In this document: one piece after another, positions 36,118 to 45,412 of the stretch | Layout: every line of letters begins with the position of its first letter | How positions within the stretch are numbered: position 1 is the stretch's first letter | Origin: Romboutsia weinsteinii | Lineage (GTDB): Bacteria; Bacillota; Clostridia; Peptostreptococcales; Peptostreptococcaceae | Direction: 5' to 3' | Length of the DNA: 64,000 nucleotides | NCBI RefSeq assembly: GCF_002250835.2 | Contig: NZ_NOJY02000004.1 | Coordinates: forward strand, 1-64,000 | Program-made: the position numbers and the translations under genes | The notes under the pieces: generated by a model | Told to the model about the DNA's origin: nothing | Database searches by the model: none | Seen by the model: only the letters and a program-made list of their open reading frames with translations

Positions 36118-37293
36118 ATGAAATTAGAAATGTCATCACAAGTAAGGGATTACACTGATAATAAAGCTATTTTAAATTTTAAAGAAAAACAAAATAGTAA
36201 GAGTTTCTTAAATATATTGCAAGAAAATAACGATAAAAGAAATAACAAAATACATAATGATAATTTATTAGAAAATGAACAAGAAGATGATATAAAAGAA
36301 TTTTTAAGCTCAATTATTAGTATAATAAATAACATTACCAATAATGATAGTGAAAGACAGGATATTAAAAATAATGATTTACTTGATATAGATATTTATG
36401 AAAATACATCTATAATAAAAAATTTCTTAGTAGAAAATAACACTGATGAAATTAATAAAGCTATCGAAGAAGTAGATAGAAATAACTACATTATAGGAAC
36501 TAAACTTAATAATAAACCTATAGGAGAGATCTTAAACGAAATATTAAAAAAAATATCAAATGAAAAAGTAAATATTAATCAAGACAATATCGTATATGAT
36601 TATAAAAAAGAAAATTCTGAAATTGAATTTGGTAAAGAGATAGATGCAGAATTTACAGGCCTAAATAAAAATGATAACACTACTCTTGATAATAAATTAG
36701 GTATTAACAAAATAATTTCAGGAGATGAACATTTTGATAAAAATATAAAAATACTTAAAAACATAGTACAAGACGATTCAAGTAAAAATGTATTATTTGT
36801 AAATCAAGAAATATTAAATATAAGTAATAACATAAGCAGTATAAAATATGAAATCAATCCATCTATAGCTATTCGAGAGAGTGTTATGGTTGAGGATATT
36901 GTAAAGAATATTAATTATTTACAAAGTAATGACCTAAAAGAGTTAAAAGTAAATTTAAGCCCAAAAGAGCTAGGAGATATGGTGATTAAAATTATAAAAA
37001 GCGAAAAAGAATCGAGGGTTTTAATTACTGTATCTAAAGAAGAGATATTTAACCTAGTAAGTAAAAATATAGATGAAATCAACAAACATCTGAGTGATTT
37101 AGATATAAGGGTAAAAGATGTTGAAGTAGAGATAAAAAGTGATAATCAAAACTATTTTTCAGAGAACTTTAACAACGAGTCTAAGGAAGGAAATAGTAAG
37201 CGGTCTCACCACAATACATATGGAAATGAAGATAATATAGATATTTTAGAAGAAGAAAAATCATCAGATGAGAACCTAAATTTGTTAGCGTAG
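36118..37293 (+). CDS. fliK: Hook-length control protein FliK
   Basis: This 391-residue protein has a long disordered, Asn/Asp/Ile-rich N-terminal region (about residues 1-260) acting as molecular ruler. The C-terminal Flg_hook domain (about 265-350) contains DLKELKVNLSPKELGDMVIK and LDIRVKDVEVEI. FliK measures hook length and switches export to late substrates through FlhB. There is no strong RBS, so translation is probably coupled to fliJ. The call rests on the C-terminal domain and synteny. Confidence 0.9.
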   Translation: MKLEMSSQVRDYTDNKAILNFKEKQNSKSFLNILQENNDKRNNKIHNDNLLENEQEDDIKEFLSSIISIINNITNNDSERQDIKNNDLLDIDIYENTSIIKNFLVENNTDEINKAIEEVDRNNYIIGTKLNNKPIGEILNEILKKISNEKVNINQDNIVYDYKKENSEIEFGKEIDAEFTGLNKNDNTTLDNKLGINKIISGDEHFDKNIKILKNIVQDDSSKNVLFVNQEILNISNNISSIKYEINPSIAIRESVMVEDIVKNINYLQSNDLKELKVNLSPKELGDMVIKIIKSEKESRVLITVSKEEIFNLVSKNIDEINKHLSDLDIRVKDVEVEIKSDNQNYFSENFNNESKEGNSKRSHHNTYGNEDNIDILEEEKSSDENLNLLA

Positions 37294-37303
37294 TGGAGGA
37301 AAA

Positions 37304-37783
37304 ATGGAAGCTATAAGTGCAAGAAGTACAAACTATAATAAAACAGAAAATGGGACATCAATAGTACCAAAAGGTGAAGAAGTAGACAAAGATATATTTC
37401 TAAAGATGTTGGTTGCTCAGATGGTAAATCAAGACCCATTTAATTCACAAGATCCAACAGAATATATAACTCAGTTAGCACAGTTTACAATGTTAGACCA
37501 TATGATGTCCTTAAATGATTCAATGGAATATCTTGTTGGAGTAAATAATGGAATCTTGGTAAATACAGCAATGTCCACAGCATCATCATTAATAGATAAA
37601 CATATAGAGGTAAAGGAATTTGATGAGGATGGAACAGAAATTAGTGGTTCGGGAGTAGTAAAAAGTACATTTATTAAAGATGGAATAGTATATTTAGAAG
37701 TTAAACTAGATGATAGTGAAGAAATAAAATCTTTTAGATATGAAAGTTTAGTCAAGATAAATTCAGATAAAGAGAATAAATAA
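37304..37783 (+). CDS. flgD: Hook-capping scaffold protein FlgD
   Basis: This 159-residue protein has the conserved N-terminal FlgD segment (DKDIFLKMLVAQMVNQDPFN, about residues 28-47, then SQDPTEYITQLAQFTMLDHM) and a short C-terminal domain. It is short relative to enteric FlgD of about 230 residues, lacking part of the exposed domains. It caps the growing hook and is required for FlgE polymerisation. Confidence 0.95.
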   Translation: MEAISARSTNYNKTENGTSIVPKGEEVDKDIFLKMLVAQMVNQDPFNSQDPTEYITQLAQFTMLDHMMSLNDSMEYLVGVNNGILVNTAMSTASSLIDKHIEVKEFDEDGTEISGSGVVKSTFIKDGIVYLEVKLDDSEEIKSFRYESLVKINSDKENK

Positions 37784-37837
37784 ACTGCAAAAAAATTAAT
37801 ATAAAATTTAGTATACGAATGAGAAGGGGAAATATAG

Positions 37838-38647
37838 ATGTTAAAGTCAATGTACTCAGGAATAAGTGGAATGAAAGCAAATCAAACAAAAATGGATGTA
37901 GTAGGTAACAATGTAGCAAACGTAGGAACAACAGCATTTAAAAAATCTAGTTCGAGATTTACAGATTCATTAAATCAAACTATGATACATGCTAGTGCTC
38001 CTACTGGAGGTATAGGTGGAACAAATCCTGGACAGATAGGTATTGGAACAAAAGTATCTGGAATATATAAACACATGGGTCAAGGATCATTACAGCCAAC
38101 AGGAAGAAATACAGATTTAGCACTTGATGGAGATGGATTCTTCGTCGTTGAGAAAGATGGAGAGACTGCTTTTACTAGAGATGGGTCATTTTCATTAGAT
38201 GAAGATGGAACTTTAGTAACTGCAGATGGGTATAGAGTAACTGATGATGCAGGAAACATTATCGTTATACCAACAGAAGTAAACGACGGAGGAGTAGATA
38301 AAAAAGTAATATCTTTAACTGTTTCAAAGGATGGAACTATATCTCTAGGATTAGAAGATGGTACAAAGGTAGAAAACCATGCAACAGTAAGAGTAGCAGT
38401 ATTTCAAAATTCAGAAGGATTAATAGCACAAGGTGGAAATCTTTATGTACAATCAGCCAACTCTGGTGATCCAATATATGGAGATGCACATGGTTCAATA
38501 ATACAAGGGGCAATAGAAATGTCAAATGTAGACCTTTCTGAAGAATTTACAGAGATGATAGTAACTACGAGGGCATTCCAAGCATCAAGTAAAGTAATAA
38601 CTACAAGTGATGAATTACTACAAGAAATTATAAATCTTAAAAGATAG
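37838..38647 (+). CDS. flgE: Flagellar hook protein FlgE, compact form
   Basis: This 269-residue protein has the N-terminal hook/rod motif (YSGISGMKANQTKMDVVGNN) with NVGTTAFKKSSSRFTDSL, the hook-typical GGIGGTNPGQIGIGTKVSGI (about 49-68), GRNTDLALDGDGFFVV (about 89-104) and the C-terminal packing region (EMSNVDLSEEFTEMIVTTRA). Position after flgD and before motA, and the glycine-rich GGTNPGQ stretch, favour FlgE. It is only FlgG-sized and lacks the usual inserted outer domains. Confidence 0.85.
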   Translation: MLKSMYSGISGMKANQTKMDVVGNNVANVGTTAFKKSSSRFTDSLNQTMIHASAPTGGIGGTNPGQIGIGTKVSGIYKHMGQGSLQPTGRNTDLALDGDGFFVVEKDGETAFTRDGSFSLDEDGTLVTADGYRVTDDAGNIIVIPTEVNDGGVDKKVISLTVSKDGTISLGLEDGTKVENHATVRVAVFQNSEGLIAQGGNLYVQSANSGDPIYGDAHGSIIQGAIEMSNVDLSEEFTEMIVTTRAFQASSKVITTSDELLQEIINLKR

Positions 38648-38661
38648 GTAAGGTAACTACT

Positions 38662-39480
38662 ATGAGAAAGCAGGATATACTAACTCCAATTGGGTTAATA
38701 CTTGGATTTGGGTTTGTACTTTATGGAATAAGTATTGGTGATACAGGATTATCAGCTTTTATAAGTATGTCTTCTTTAGCAATTACAGTAGGTGGATCTT
38801 TTTCAGCACTACTTATAACTTATTCTTTAGATGAAATAAAACTACTTTTTAGAATGACTATAAAATCATTTACAGTTAATAAAATATCTAGGGAAGATGT
38901 AATATTTGATTTTAAGGATTTGATAAGAAAATCAAGAGTAGAAGGCTTACTTTCTTTAGAAGAAGAGTTAGAAGTTATAGAAGATGATTTCTTTAAAAAA
39001 GGAATAGAGCTAGTAATTGATGGAATAGATGAATCGACAATAAGAAGTATACTTACAATGAAGATAAAAGAATCTGAAAGGAAATATGAAAAGGCAGCTA
39101 AAATATATAAAACTTGGGGATCCTATGCACCTGCATTTGGTATGATAGGAACTTTAATAGGTCTTATTCAAATGTTAGCAGATTTACAGAGTCCAGAAGT
39201 AATTGCATCTGGTATGGCAAATGCATTAATAACCACTTTTTATGGAGCGCTTCTGGCTAATATGATACTAATGCCATTAGGATTTAACCTACAGGCAAAG
39301 GCAAGAAATGAAGTTGATTATAAAGAAATGGTTGCAGTTGGAGTTTTAAGTTTAAAGAATGGAGAAAGCATGAGCATTATTGAGGATAAACTTATAAACT
39401 TCTTAAATGAAAAAGAAAAAAATAGATATTTTAGTAATCTTTCACAATATGATAAAGGAGTGAGCTCATATGCTCAATAA
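38662..39480 (+). CDS. motA: Flagellar stator protein MotA
   Basis: This 272-residue protein has four membrane helices (about residues 7-26, 33-53, 150-172 and 182-205), a large cytoplasmic loop (about 65-145) for FliG contact and the family signature APAFGMIGTLIGLIQMLADL (about 155-174). MotA and MotB form the ion-conducting stator. Its end overlaps motB by 11 bases, so the two are coupled. No flbD lies between it and flgE. Confidence 0.96.
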   Translation: MRKQDILTPIGLILGFGFVLYGISIGDTGLSAFISMSSLAITVGGSFSALLITYSLDEIKLLFRMTIKSFTVNKISREDVIFDFKDLIRKSRVEGLLSLEEELEVIEDDFFKKGIELVIDGIDESTIRSILTMKIKESERKYEKAAKIYKTWGSYAPAFGMIGTLIGLIQMLADLQSPEVIASGMANALITTFYGALLANMILMPLGFNLQAKARNEVDYKEMVAVGVLSLKNGESMSIIEDKLINFLNEKEKNRYFSNLSQYDKGVSSYAQ

Positions 39481-40186
39481 TAGAGCAAGAGAAGAAGATG
39501 TAGAAGATGATATAGATGCAAATAGCTGGCTAACTACTTATTCAGATACTATAACATTACTATTAACTTTCTTTATCTTACTATATTCTATGTCAGTAAT
39601 AGATAATGAAAAGCTAAAGCAGGTATCAGGAGCATTACACAGTGAATTAACAGGTAGGCCACTATTAGTAGAAAATATAGATGAAGTAGTAGATGGAGTT
39701 GAGCCAATGATACCAGAGCAAAGTGATTATGAATCCCTAGTAGAGAAGGTAAATATAATATTAAGTGAAAATGATTTGCAAGATGCTGTAAAGATAAGAG
39801 AAGAAGATAGAGGTGTAGCTTTACAACTAGAAGAATCCATCTTATTTGATCAAGGTAATGCTGATTTAAAAGAAGGTAGTAAGACTATATTAGATGTAAT
39901 TAGTGATATTCTACCAAAATTAGATAATCAAATAGTAGTAGAAGGACACACAGATAATGTACCTATAAACTCATCTAGATATGCCTCAAACTGGGAACTT
40001 TCAACAGCTAGATCAGTCAATGTACTTAGATATTTTGTAGAACAAAAAAACTTTGAGCCAACTAGACTTTCAGCTACAGGATATGGAGAATACAGACCAT
40101 TAGTAGAAAATACGAGTGATGAAAATAAATCTATCAATAGAAGAGTTGATATAGTAATAATTGAACAAAAGGAGACGGACAAATAA
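39470..40186 (+). CDS. motB: Flagellar stator protein MotB
   Basis: This 238-residue protein has one membrane helix (about residues 27-48) with the conserved ion-binding Asp26 (TTYSDTITLLLTFFILLYS) and a C-terminal OmpA-like peptidoglycan-binding domain (about 110-235; VVEGHTDNVPINSSRYASNW, then NRRVDIVI). It anchors the stator to the wall. It overlaps motA by 11 bases. Confidence 0.96.
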   Translation: MLNNRAREEDVEDDIDANSWLTTYSDTITLLLTFFILLYSMSVIDNEKLKQVSGALHSELTGRPLLVENIDEVVDGVEPMIPEQSDYESLVEKVNIILSENDLQDAVKIREEDRGVALQLEESILFDQGNADLKEGSKTILDVISDILPKLDNQIVVEGHTDNVPINSSRYASNWELSTARSVNVLRYFVEQKNFEPTRLSATGYGEYRPLVENTSDENKSINRRVDIVIIEQKETDK

Positions 40187-40190
40187 TCCT

Positions 40191-40565
40191 ATGGGAGATA
40201 ATTTAATTGAATATCTAATTAATTTGAGTGTTTTTATTCCTATTGTTTTAATACTGATAGTAGTTTCAATAAAACTGAGCAAAGTAAACATAGAAACAAA
40301 TAAAAAGAATAATTACATTAGTATATTAGAAAAAACTAATTTAAATAAAGATACTAGTATCTTAGTTTTAAAAACAGGAGATGAAGGATTTGTAATAATA
40401 TCTTCACCATCTCATACGGAAAAAATCAAGAAATTAAGTAAGGATGAGATTTTACTAATTGAAAATAGCAAAATCTCAATGAGAACGGATTTAAATAAAA
40501 TTAATATTAAAAAGTTAGCATCTAAATTTGATACAAGGAAGAATAGGGATGGAGAGTTTGAATAA
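40191..40565 (+). CDS. fliO: Flagellar export component FliO-like
   Basis: This 124-residue protein has one N-terminal membrane helix (about residues 8-28) and a short basic beta-rich cytoplasmic domain (SILVLKTGDEGFVIISSPSH), as in FliO/FliZ. It precedes fliP, the standard FliO place. I start it at ATG 40191, although the nearest SD (GGAG, 40171-40174) is 16 bases away; a TTG at 40161 lies inside motB before that SD. It overlaps fliP by 17 bases. Sequence divergence keeps confidence moderate. Confidence 0.75.
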   Translation: MGDNLIEYLINLSVFIPIVLILIVVSIKLSKVNIETNKKNNYISILEKTNLNKDTSILVLKTGDEGFVIISSPSHTEKIKKLSKDEILLIENSKISMRTDLNKINIKKLASKFDTRKNRDGEFE

Positions 40566-41217
40566 TATATTAGCTAATGCAAGTGAGTTTACACCATTAA
40601 TGAAATTATTCTTGATAATGACATTTTTTATGTTTTTGCCTACAGTTATATTTATGGCTACTAGTTTTATAAGGATAATCATTAGTTTTTCATTTATAAA
40701 ATCAGCACTTGGAGCTCAACAAAGTATACCAAACCAGGTACTAATAGGATTAGCAATATGTTTAACCATATTTATAATGTCACCAGTGATAAGCGAAATT
40801 AATGAAAATGCAATAAAGCCATATATAAATGAAGAGATTAATCAAAAAGAGGCATTAGAAGAGGCACAAAAACCAATAAGAAAATTTTTGCTAAAACAGA
40901 CTAGAGACGAAGATTTAAAACTATTTGTAGACAGCAGTAAAATAGATAAAAAAGAGATGACAAAAGAAAATATACCCCTACATGTGTTGGTACCAGCATT
41001 TGCTATAAGTGAATTAAAAACTGCCTTCCAAATAGGTTTCTTAATATATATTCCATTTTTAATAGTAGACTTAGTGGTATCAAGTACTTTGATGTCAATG
41101 GGGATGTTTATGCTTCCTCCAGCATCTATAGCTCTTCCATTTAAATTATTATTATTTATTATGGTAGATGGATGGAACTTATTGATTAAATCATTACTAC
41201 TAAGTTTTACAGGATAA
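40549..41217 (+). CDS. fliP: Flagellar export gate protein FliP
   Basis: This 222-residue protein has four hydrophobic segments and the FliP signatures FMATSFIRIIISFSFIKSAL (about residues 37-56) and FQIGFLIYIPFLIVDLVVSS with SMGMFMLPP (about 160-191). It forms the core of the export pore with FliQ and FliR. I start at ATG 40549 with AAGGAAG upstream; a TTG at 40528 would extend it inside fliO without support. There is no cleavable signal peptide. Confidence 0.95.
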   Translation: MESLNNILANASEFTPLMKLFLIMTFFMFLPTVIFMATSFIRIIISFSFIKSALGAQQSIPNQVLIGLAICLTIFIMSPVISEINENAIKPYINEEINQKEALEEAQKPIRKFLLKQTRDEDLKLFVDSSKIDKKEMTKENIPLHVLVPAFAISELKTAFQIGFLIYIPFLIVDLVVSSTLMSMGMFMLPPASIALPFKLLLFIMVDGWNLLIKSLLLSFTG

Positions 41218-41229
41218 GAGGAGATAATT

Positions 41230-41499
41230 ATGAGCGAAATTATGATTATGAGCATAATAAAAAAAGCATTATTAACGGGGATGATGGTGGCTGGACCAAT
41301 CCTATTAGTTTCATTAGTCATAGGATTAATAATAAGTATTTTTCAAGCTACTACTCAAATACAAGAACAAACGCTAACTTTTGTACCGAAGTTAATTGCT
41401 ATTATGTTTGTAGTAATAATAGGTGGCCCTTGGATGTTAAATAAACTAGTAATTCTTACAACAGAACTTATGAATATGATATCTGTTGTAACTAAATAG
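41230..41499 (+). CDS. fliQ: Flagellar export gate protein FliQ
   Basis: This 89-residue protein has two membrane helices (about residues 17-37 and 53-73) and the conserved GPILLVSLVIGLIISIFQAT (about 22-41) with QIQEQTLTFVPK. It is an export pore subunit. AGAGGAGA precedes the ATG. It lies between fliP and the fliR-flhB fusion. Confidence 0.95.
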   Translation: MSEIMIMSIIKKALLTGMMVAGPILLVSLVIGLIISIFQATTQIQEQTLTFVPKLIAIMFVVIIGGPWMLNKLVILTTELMNMISVVTK

Positions 41500-41507
41500 G
41501 AATAAAT

Positions 41508-43328
41508 ATGATATTTGTATTTATTAGAATAACTGCATTTTTTGTTGCCACAAATATTTTATTTCCATCAGGTACACCTAAGACTTTTAAAGTAGCCTTT
41601 TCTTTATTTTTATCTACAATAATATCACTATTATTAGATATTAATATTGATGTAAAGAGTTTAGAGAGTCTAGCTAATTACTCAATTATTGAAACGTCTA
41701 CAGGATTGATTTTAGGATATATAACAAGCATTTGCTTTAATAGTTTAAAAATAGCAGGAAGATTAGTTGATCAACAAATAGGCTTATCAATGGCAAATAC
41801 TTATGATCCGCATACTCAAAGTCAATCTACATTAATAGAAAACTTATTATATTGGATGGGTGTGGTAGTTTTCTTTAGTATAAATGGACATCATATGTTA
41901 CTAACTGGGATACAAGAGAGCTTTAATATTATACCCATAGGAAAATTAGTAATTGATGATAGTCTTACCTACATACTAAAAATATTTGTAGATTATTTTA
42001 TTATCGGATTTAAAATAGCAATACCTATAGTAGTTGCCTTGATAATTACTGAGTTAATAATGGGAATGATATCGAGAAGTGTTCCACAGTTTAATGTGAT
42101 GATTGTTGGTATGCCTGTAAAAATGTTGGTTGGAGTAGCTGTTATTATTACAGTACTTCCATTTGTTCTAAAAGAATTACATAATTTATTCAATCAACTT
42201 CCTAATATATTGGATGGGAGTTTTGCACTAAATTCTGAAATGTTATTTCCAATAGGAGTATTTTTATCAACAGGAGACAAAACAGAAGAAGCTACGGAGA
42301 AGAAGAAAAAAGATGAGAGAAAAAAAGGAAATGTAGCAAAAAGTAAAGAGGTGGTGACTGCACTTACATTAGCAGGTGTGGTTTTAGTCGTTTATACTAT
42401 GTCAGACTTTATTATTAATGAAATTAAGATACTTATTGTAGATTTTTTAGTTATGGATTTTAGCACTAGTGTTAGTTATAAAACAATTGAAGCGATATCA
42501 ACAAAAGCTTGTATAACATTTGCTAAAATATTTTTGCCTATAGGAATTGGAATTTTAATACTTGGTATAATTGCAAATGTAATTCAAAGTGGATTATTAC
42601 TATCAAATGAAGGTCTTAAGCCTAAGCTATCAAAGATTAATCCAATAAGTGGCTTAAAAAATATGTTTTCTATGAAAGCTTTAGGAACAATGATTAAAAG
42701 TATATTGGTCATAGTGGTTCTTGGATATGTAGGCTTTTCATTTGCTAAAGAAAATTACAATGCTATTTTGAACACTGGTGATATTTACTTTCCATATTTA
42801 ATGACGTCTGTAATAAATATTATAAAGAAATTATTAGGAGATATACTTTTAGTAGTAGTAATAATTGCTGTACTAGATTATGTATATCAGAAGTATTCAC
42901 ATAAGAAGCAACTGAAGATGACAAAGCAAGAAATAAGAGAAGAGTATAAACAGATGGAGGGAGACCCTCAAATAAAATCAAAGATAAGACAAAAACAAAG
43001 ACAAATGGCAACTCAAAGGATGATGCAATCAGTGCCAGAATCTACTGTTATACTAACAAATCCTACACATTTATCTATAGCTATTAGATATGAAAAAGGA
43101 AAGGATACTACACCAATAGTAGTTGCAAAGGGTGCTGATCTTATTGCATTAAAGATAAGAGAAATTGCAAAGGAACATGATATACCAATTATTGAAAATA
43201 AACCTTTAGCGAGAATGATTTATAAAAAGGTAGATATAGATAAAGAAATTCCATCAGATATGTATCAAGCAGTGGCAGAAGTATTAGTAGCTGTTTATAA
43301 AATAAAAAATCAATACAAGAAGCTATAG
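41508..43328 (+). CDS. Fused export gate protein FliR-FlhB
   Basis: This 606-residue protein joins FliR (about residues 1-250, six membrane helices; ITSICFNSLKIAGRLVDQQI) directly to FlhB (about 255-606; DKTEEATEKKKKDERKKGNV opening, four membrane helices). The FlhB autocleavage motif NPTH is present at Asn518-His521, so substrate switching should work. The same fusion occurs in Clostridioides difficile, so it is a lineage feature, not a sequencing error; no frameshift signs are seen at the joint. It completes the export gate with FliP and FliQ. Confidence 0.96.
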   Translation: MIFVFIRITAFFVATNILFPSGTPKTFKVAFSLFLSTIISLLLDINIDVKSLESLANYSIIETSTGLILGYITSICFNSLKIAGRLVDQQIGLSMANTYDPHTQSQSTLIENLLYWMGVVVFFSINGHHMLLTGIQESFNIIPIGKLVIDDSLTYILKIFVDYFIIGFKIAIPIVVALIITELIMGMISRSVPQFNVMIVGMPVKMLVGVAVIITVLPFVLKELHNLFNQLPNILDGSFALNSEMLFPIGVFLSTGDKTEEATEKKKKDERKKGNVAKSKEVVTALTLAGVVLVVYTMSDFIINEIKILIVDFLVMDFSTSVSYKTIEAISTKACITFAKIFLPIGIGILILGIIANVIQSGLLLSNEGLKPKLSKINPISGLKNMFSMKALGTMIKSILVIVVLGYVGFSFAKENYNAILNTGDIYFPYLMTSVINIIKKLLGDILLVVVIIAVLDYVYQKYSHKKQLKMTKQEIREEYKQMEGDPQIKSKIRQKQRQMATQRMMQSVPESTVILTNPTHLSIAIRYEKGKDTTPIVVAKGADLIALKIREIAKEHDIPIIENKPLARMIYKKVDIDKEIPSDMYQAVAEVLVAVYKIKNQYKKL

Positions 43329-43342
43329 TAGAGAGGGTTTTA

Positions 43343-45394
43343 ATGGATAAGTTAAATATAAAAAAAAGATTTGATATACTAGTAGGATTTGGGGTAATAG
43401 GAATCGTTTTAATGATTATAATACCGCTACCACCTTTTATGTTAGATATGTTATTGGCACTTAATATAAGTTTTTCTGTATTAATATTACTTTTAACACT
43501 GTTTTCAACAAATATACTACAGCTATCGATATTTCCGACAATATTGTTAGTTACAACTTTATTTAGATTAGGTCTTAATATATCCTCAACTAGACTTATT
43601 CTAGGTGAAGGTTATGCAGGTAGTATAATTGAGTCTTTTGGTAGTTTTGTTGTAAGAGGAAACTATGTTGTAGGTATAATCATTTTCTTAATAATAGTAA
43701 TTATACAGTTTGTAGTAATAACTAATGGTTCAAGTAGAGTATCGGAAGTTTCAGCAAGATTCACTTTAGATGCTATGCCAGGAAAACAAATGAGTGTAGA
43801 TGCAGATTTAAATGCGGGGATGATTGATGAAAAGACAGCAAGAAAAAGAAGAAGAGAATTACAACAAGAAGCAGACTTCTATGGATCGATGGATGGAGCT
43901 TCAAAGTTTGTAAAAGGAGATGCAATTGCAGGTATAATTGTAACTACTATAAATATGATAGGCGGAATAATTATTGGCGTGATTATGCTTGATATGAGTT
44001 TTTCAGATGCTAGCCAAACGTATATAAGGCTTACTATTGGGGATGGTTTAGTAAGTCAGATTCCAGCTCTTTTAATATCAACCTCTGCAGGAATACTAGT
44101 TACTAGAGCTGATAGTGACGATAATTTTGGAAATTTACTAGGTAAACAGTTAACATCTGCGCCAAATGCCATTATGATGACTGGTGCGGTGTTATTTATA
44201 TTAGGCCTTATGCCTGGACTACCAAAGCTATCATTTTTCACATTGGCATTGGCATGTATATTAATAGGTTACTTTTTAGCCAAAGATGAGAACAAAGAGA
44301 ATATAGAAATAGATGAAGGAAATGAAGAAGATCAAGTACAGAGCACAAATACTCTAGAAGATGTGTCTACATTGATTAATGTAGAGCCTCTTGAAATAGA
44401 AATTGGGTATGGACTGATTCCTTTAGCTGATGAGAGTAGTGGAGGCGATTTATTACAACGAATTGTTTCTGTAAGAAGACAGTGCGCAATAGACATGGGA
44501 ATAGTTGTACAGCCAATAAGAATAAGGGATAACCTTCAACTAAATCCAAATCAATACGCTATAAAAATCAGAGGAAATGCTGTTGCTATATATGATATGA
44601 TGCCAACTATGCTTCTATGTATGGATCCTATGGGACTAGGTCTTGATATGGAAGGAATAAAAGCAATAGAGCCTAGTTTTGGTCTAGAAGCAGTATGGAT
44701 AAAAAATGACCAAGTAGAAGAAGCGGAATTAAAAGGATATACAATAGTAGACCCATCTACCATACTAGTTACACATTTATTAGAAGTTATAAAGTCTAGA
44801 TCTTACGAATTAATGGGTAGAGAAGAAGTGAAAATAATTATTGATGCAACTAAGGAGAATTATAGTGTTATTGTAGATGAACTAATACCTGATTTAATGA
44901 CTTTAGGAGAAGTTCAAAAAGTATTACAAAATCTTTTAAAAGAAAAAGTATCAATAAAGGATAGGGTAACAATACTAGAAACCTTAGCTGATAATGCAAG
45001 AAATACTAAAGATATTGAACTTTTAACAGAATATGTGAGAATAGCATTAAGTAGGAGTATATGTAATGACCTAGTAGATTCGAATAAGTACCTTACTGTT
45101 GCCACTCTTTCCAATGAAGTAGAGAGTTTGATTTCTAATAATTTACAAAGATCTATAAATGGAACCTACCCAGCTGTAGATCCAGAAAGTACAAATAGAA
45201 TATTCACAAAGATACAAAGTATAAGTGAAGAGATAGAATTTAATAATAACAGACCAATAATAGTTGTATCACCAAAGATAAGAGCACCGTTTAGAAGATT
45301 GGTAGAAATGGTATTCCCGAATATAACCATATTATCACTAAATGAAATACCTAATGATGTTCAAATTAGAACACAAGGTGTGGTCAACATATAA
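43343..45394 (+). CDS. flhA: Flagellar export protein FlhA
   Basis: This 683-residue protein has eight membrane helices in the N-terminal half (to about residue 315), including the FHIPEP-type loop (RVSEVSARFTLDAMPGKQMS, about 135-155) with DADLNAGMID. A large cytoplasmic domain (about 350-683) forms the docking ring for chaperone-substrate complexes. It is normal in length. fliA follows only 18 bases later; flhF and flhG, which sit here in many clostridia, are missing. Confidence 0.97.
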   Translation: MDKLNIKKRFDILVGFGVIGIVLMIIIPLPPFMLDMLLALNISFSVLILLLTLFSTNILQLSIFPTILLVTTLFRLGLNISSTRLILGEGYAGSIIESFGSFVVRGNYVVGIIIFLIIVIIQFVVITNGSSRVSEVSARFTLDAMPGKQMSVDADLNAGMIDEKTARKRRRELQQEADFYGSMDGASKFVKGDAIAGIIVTTINMIGGIIIGVIMLDMSFSDASQTYIRLTIGDGLVSQIPALLISTSAGILVTRADSDDNFGNLLGKQLTSAPNAIMMTGAVLFILGLMPGLPKLSFFTLALACILIGYFLAKDENKENIEIDEGNEEDQVQSTNTLEDVSTLINVEPLEIEIGYGLIPLADESSGGDLLQRIVSVRRQCAIDMGIVVQPIRIRDNLQLNPNQYAIKIRGNAVAIYDMMPTMLLCMDPMGLGLDMEGIKAIEPSFGLEAVWIKNDQVEEAELKGYTIVDPSTILVTHLLEVIKSRSYELMGREEVKIIIDATKENYSVIVDELIPDLMTLGEVQKVLQNLLKEKVSIKDRVTILETLADNARNTKDIELLTEYVRIALSRSICNDLVDSNKYLTVATLSNEVESLISNNLQRSINGTYPAVDPESTNRIFTKIQSISEEIEFNNNRPIIVVSPKIRAPFRRLVEMVFPNITILSLNEIPNDVQIRTQGVVNI

Positions 45395-45412
45395 TAAGGA
45401 GGAATGATTTAA

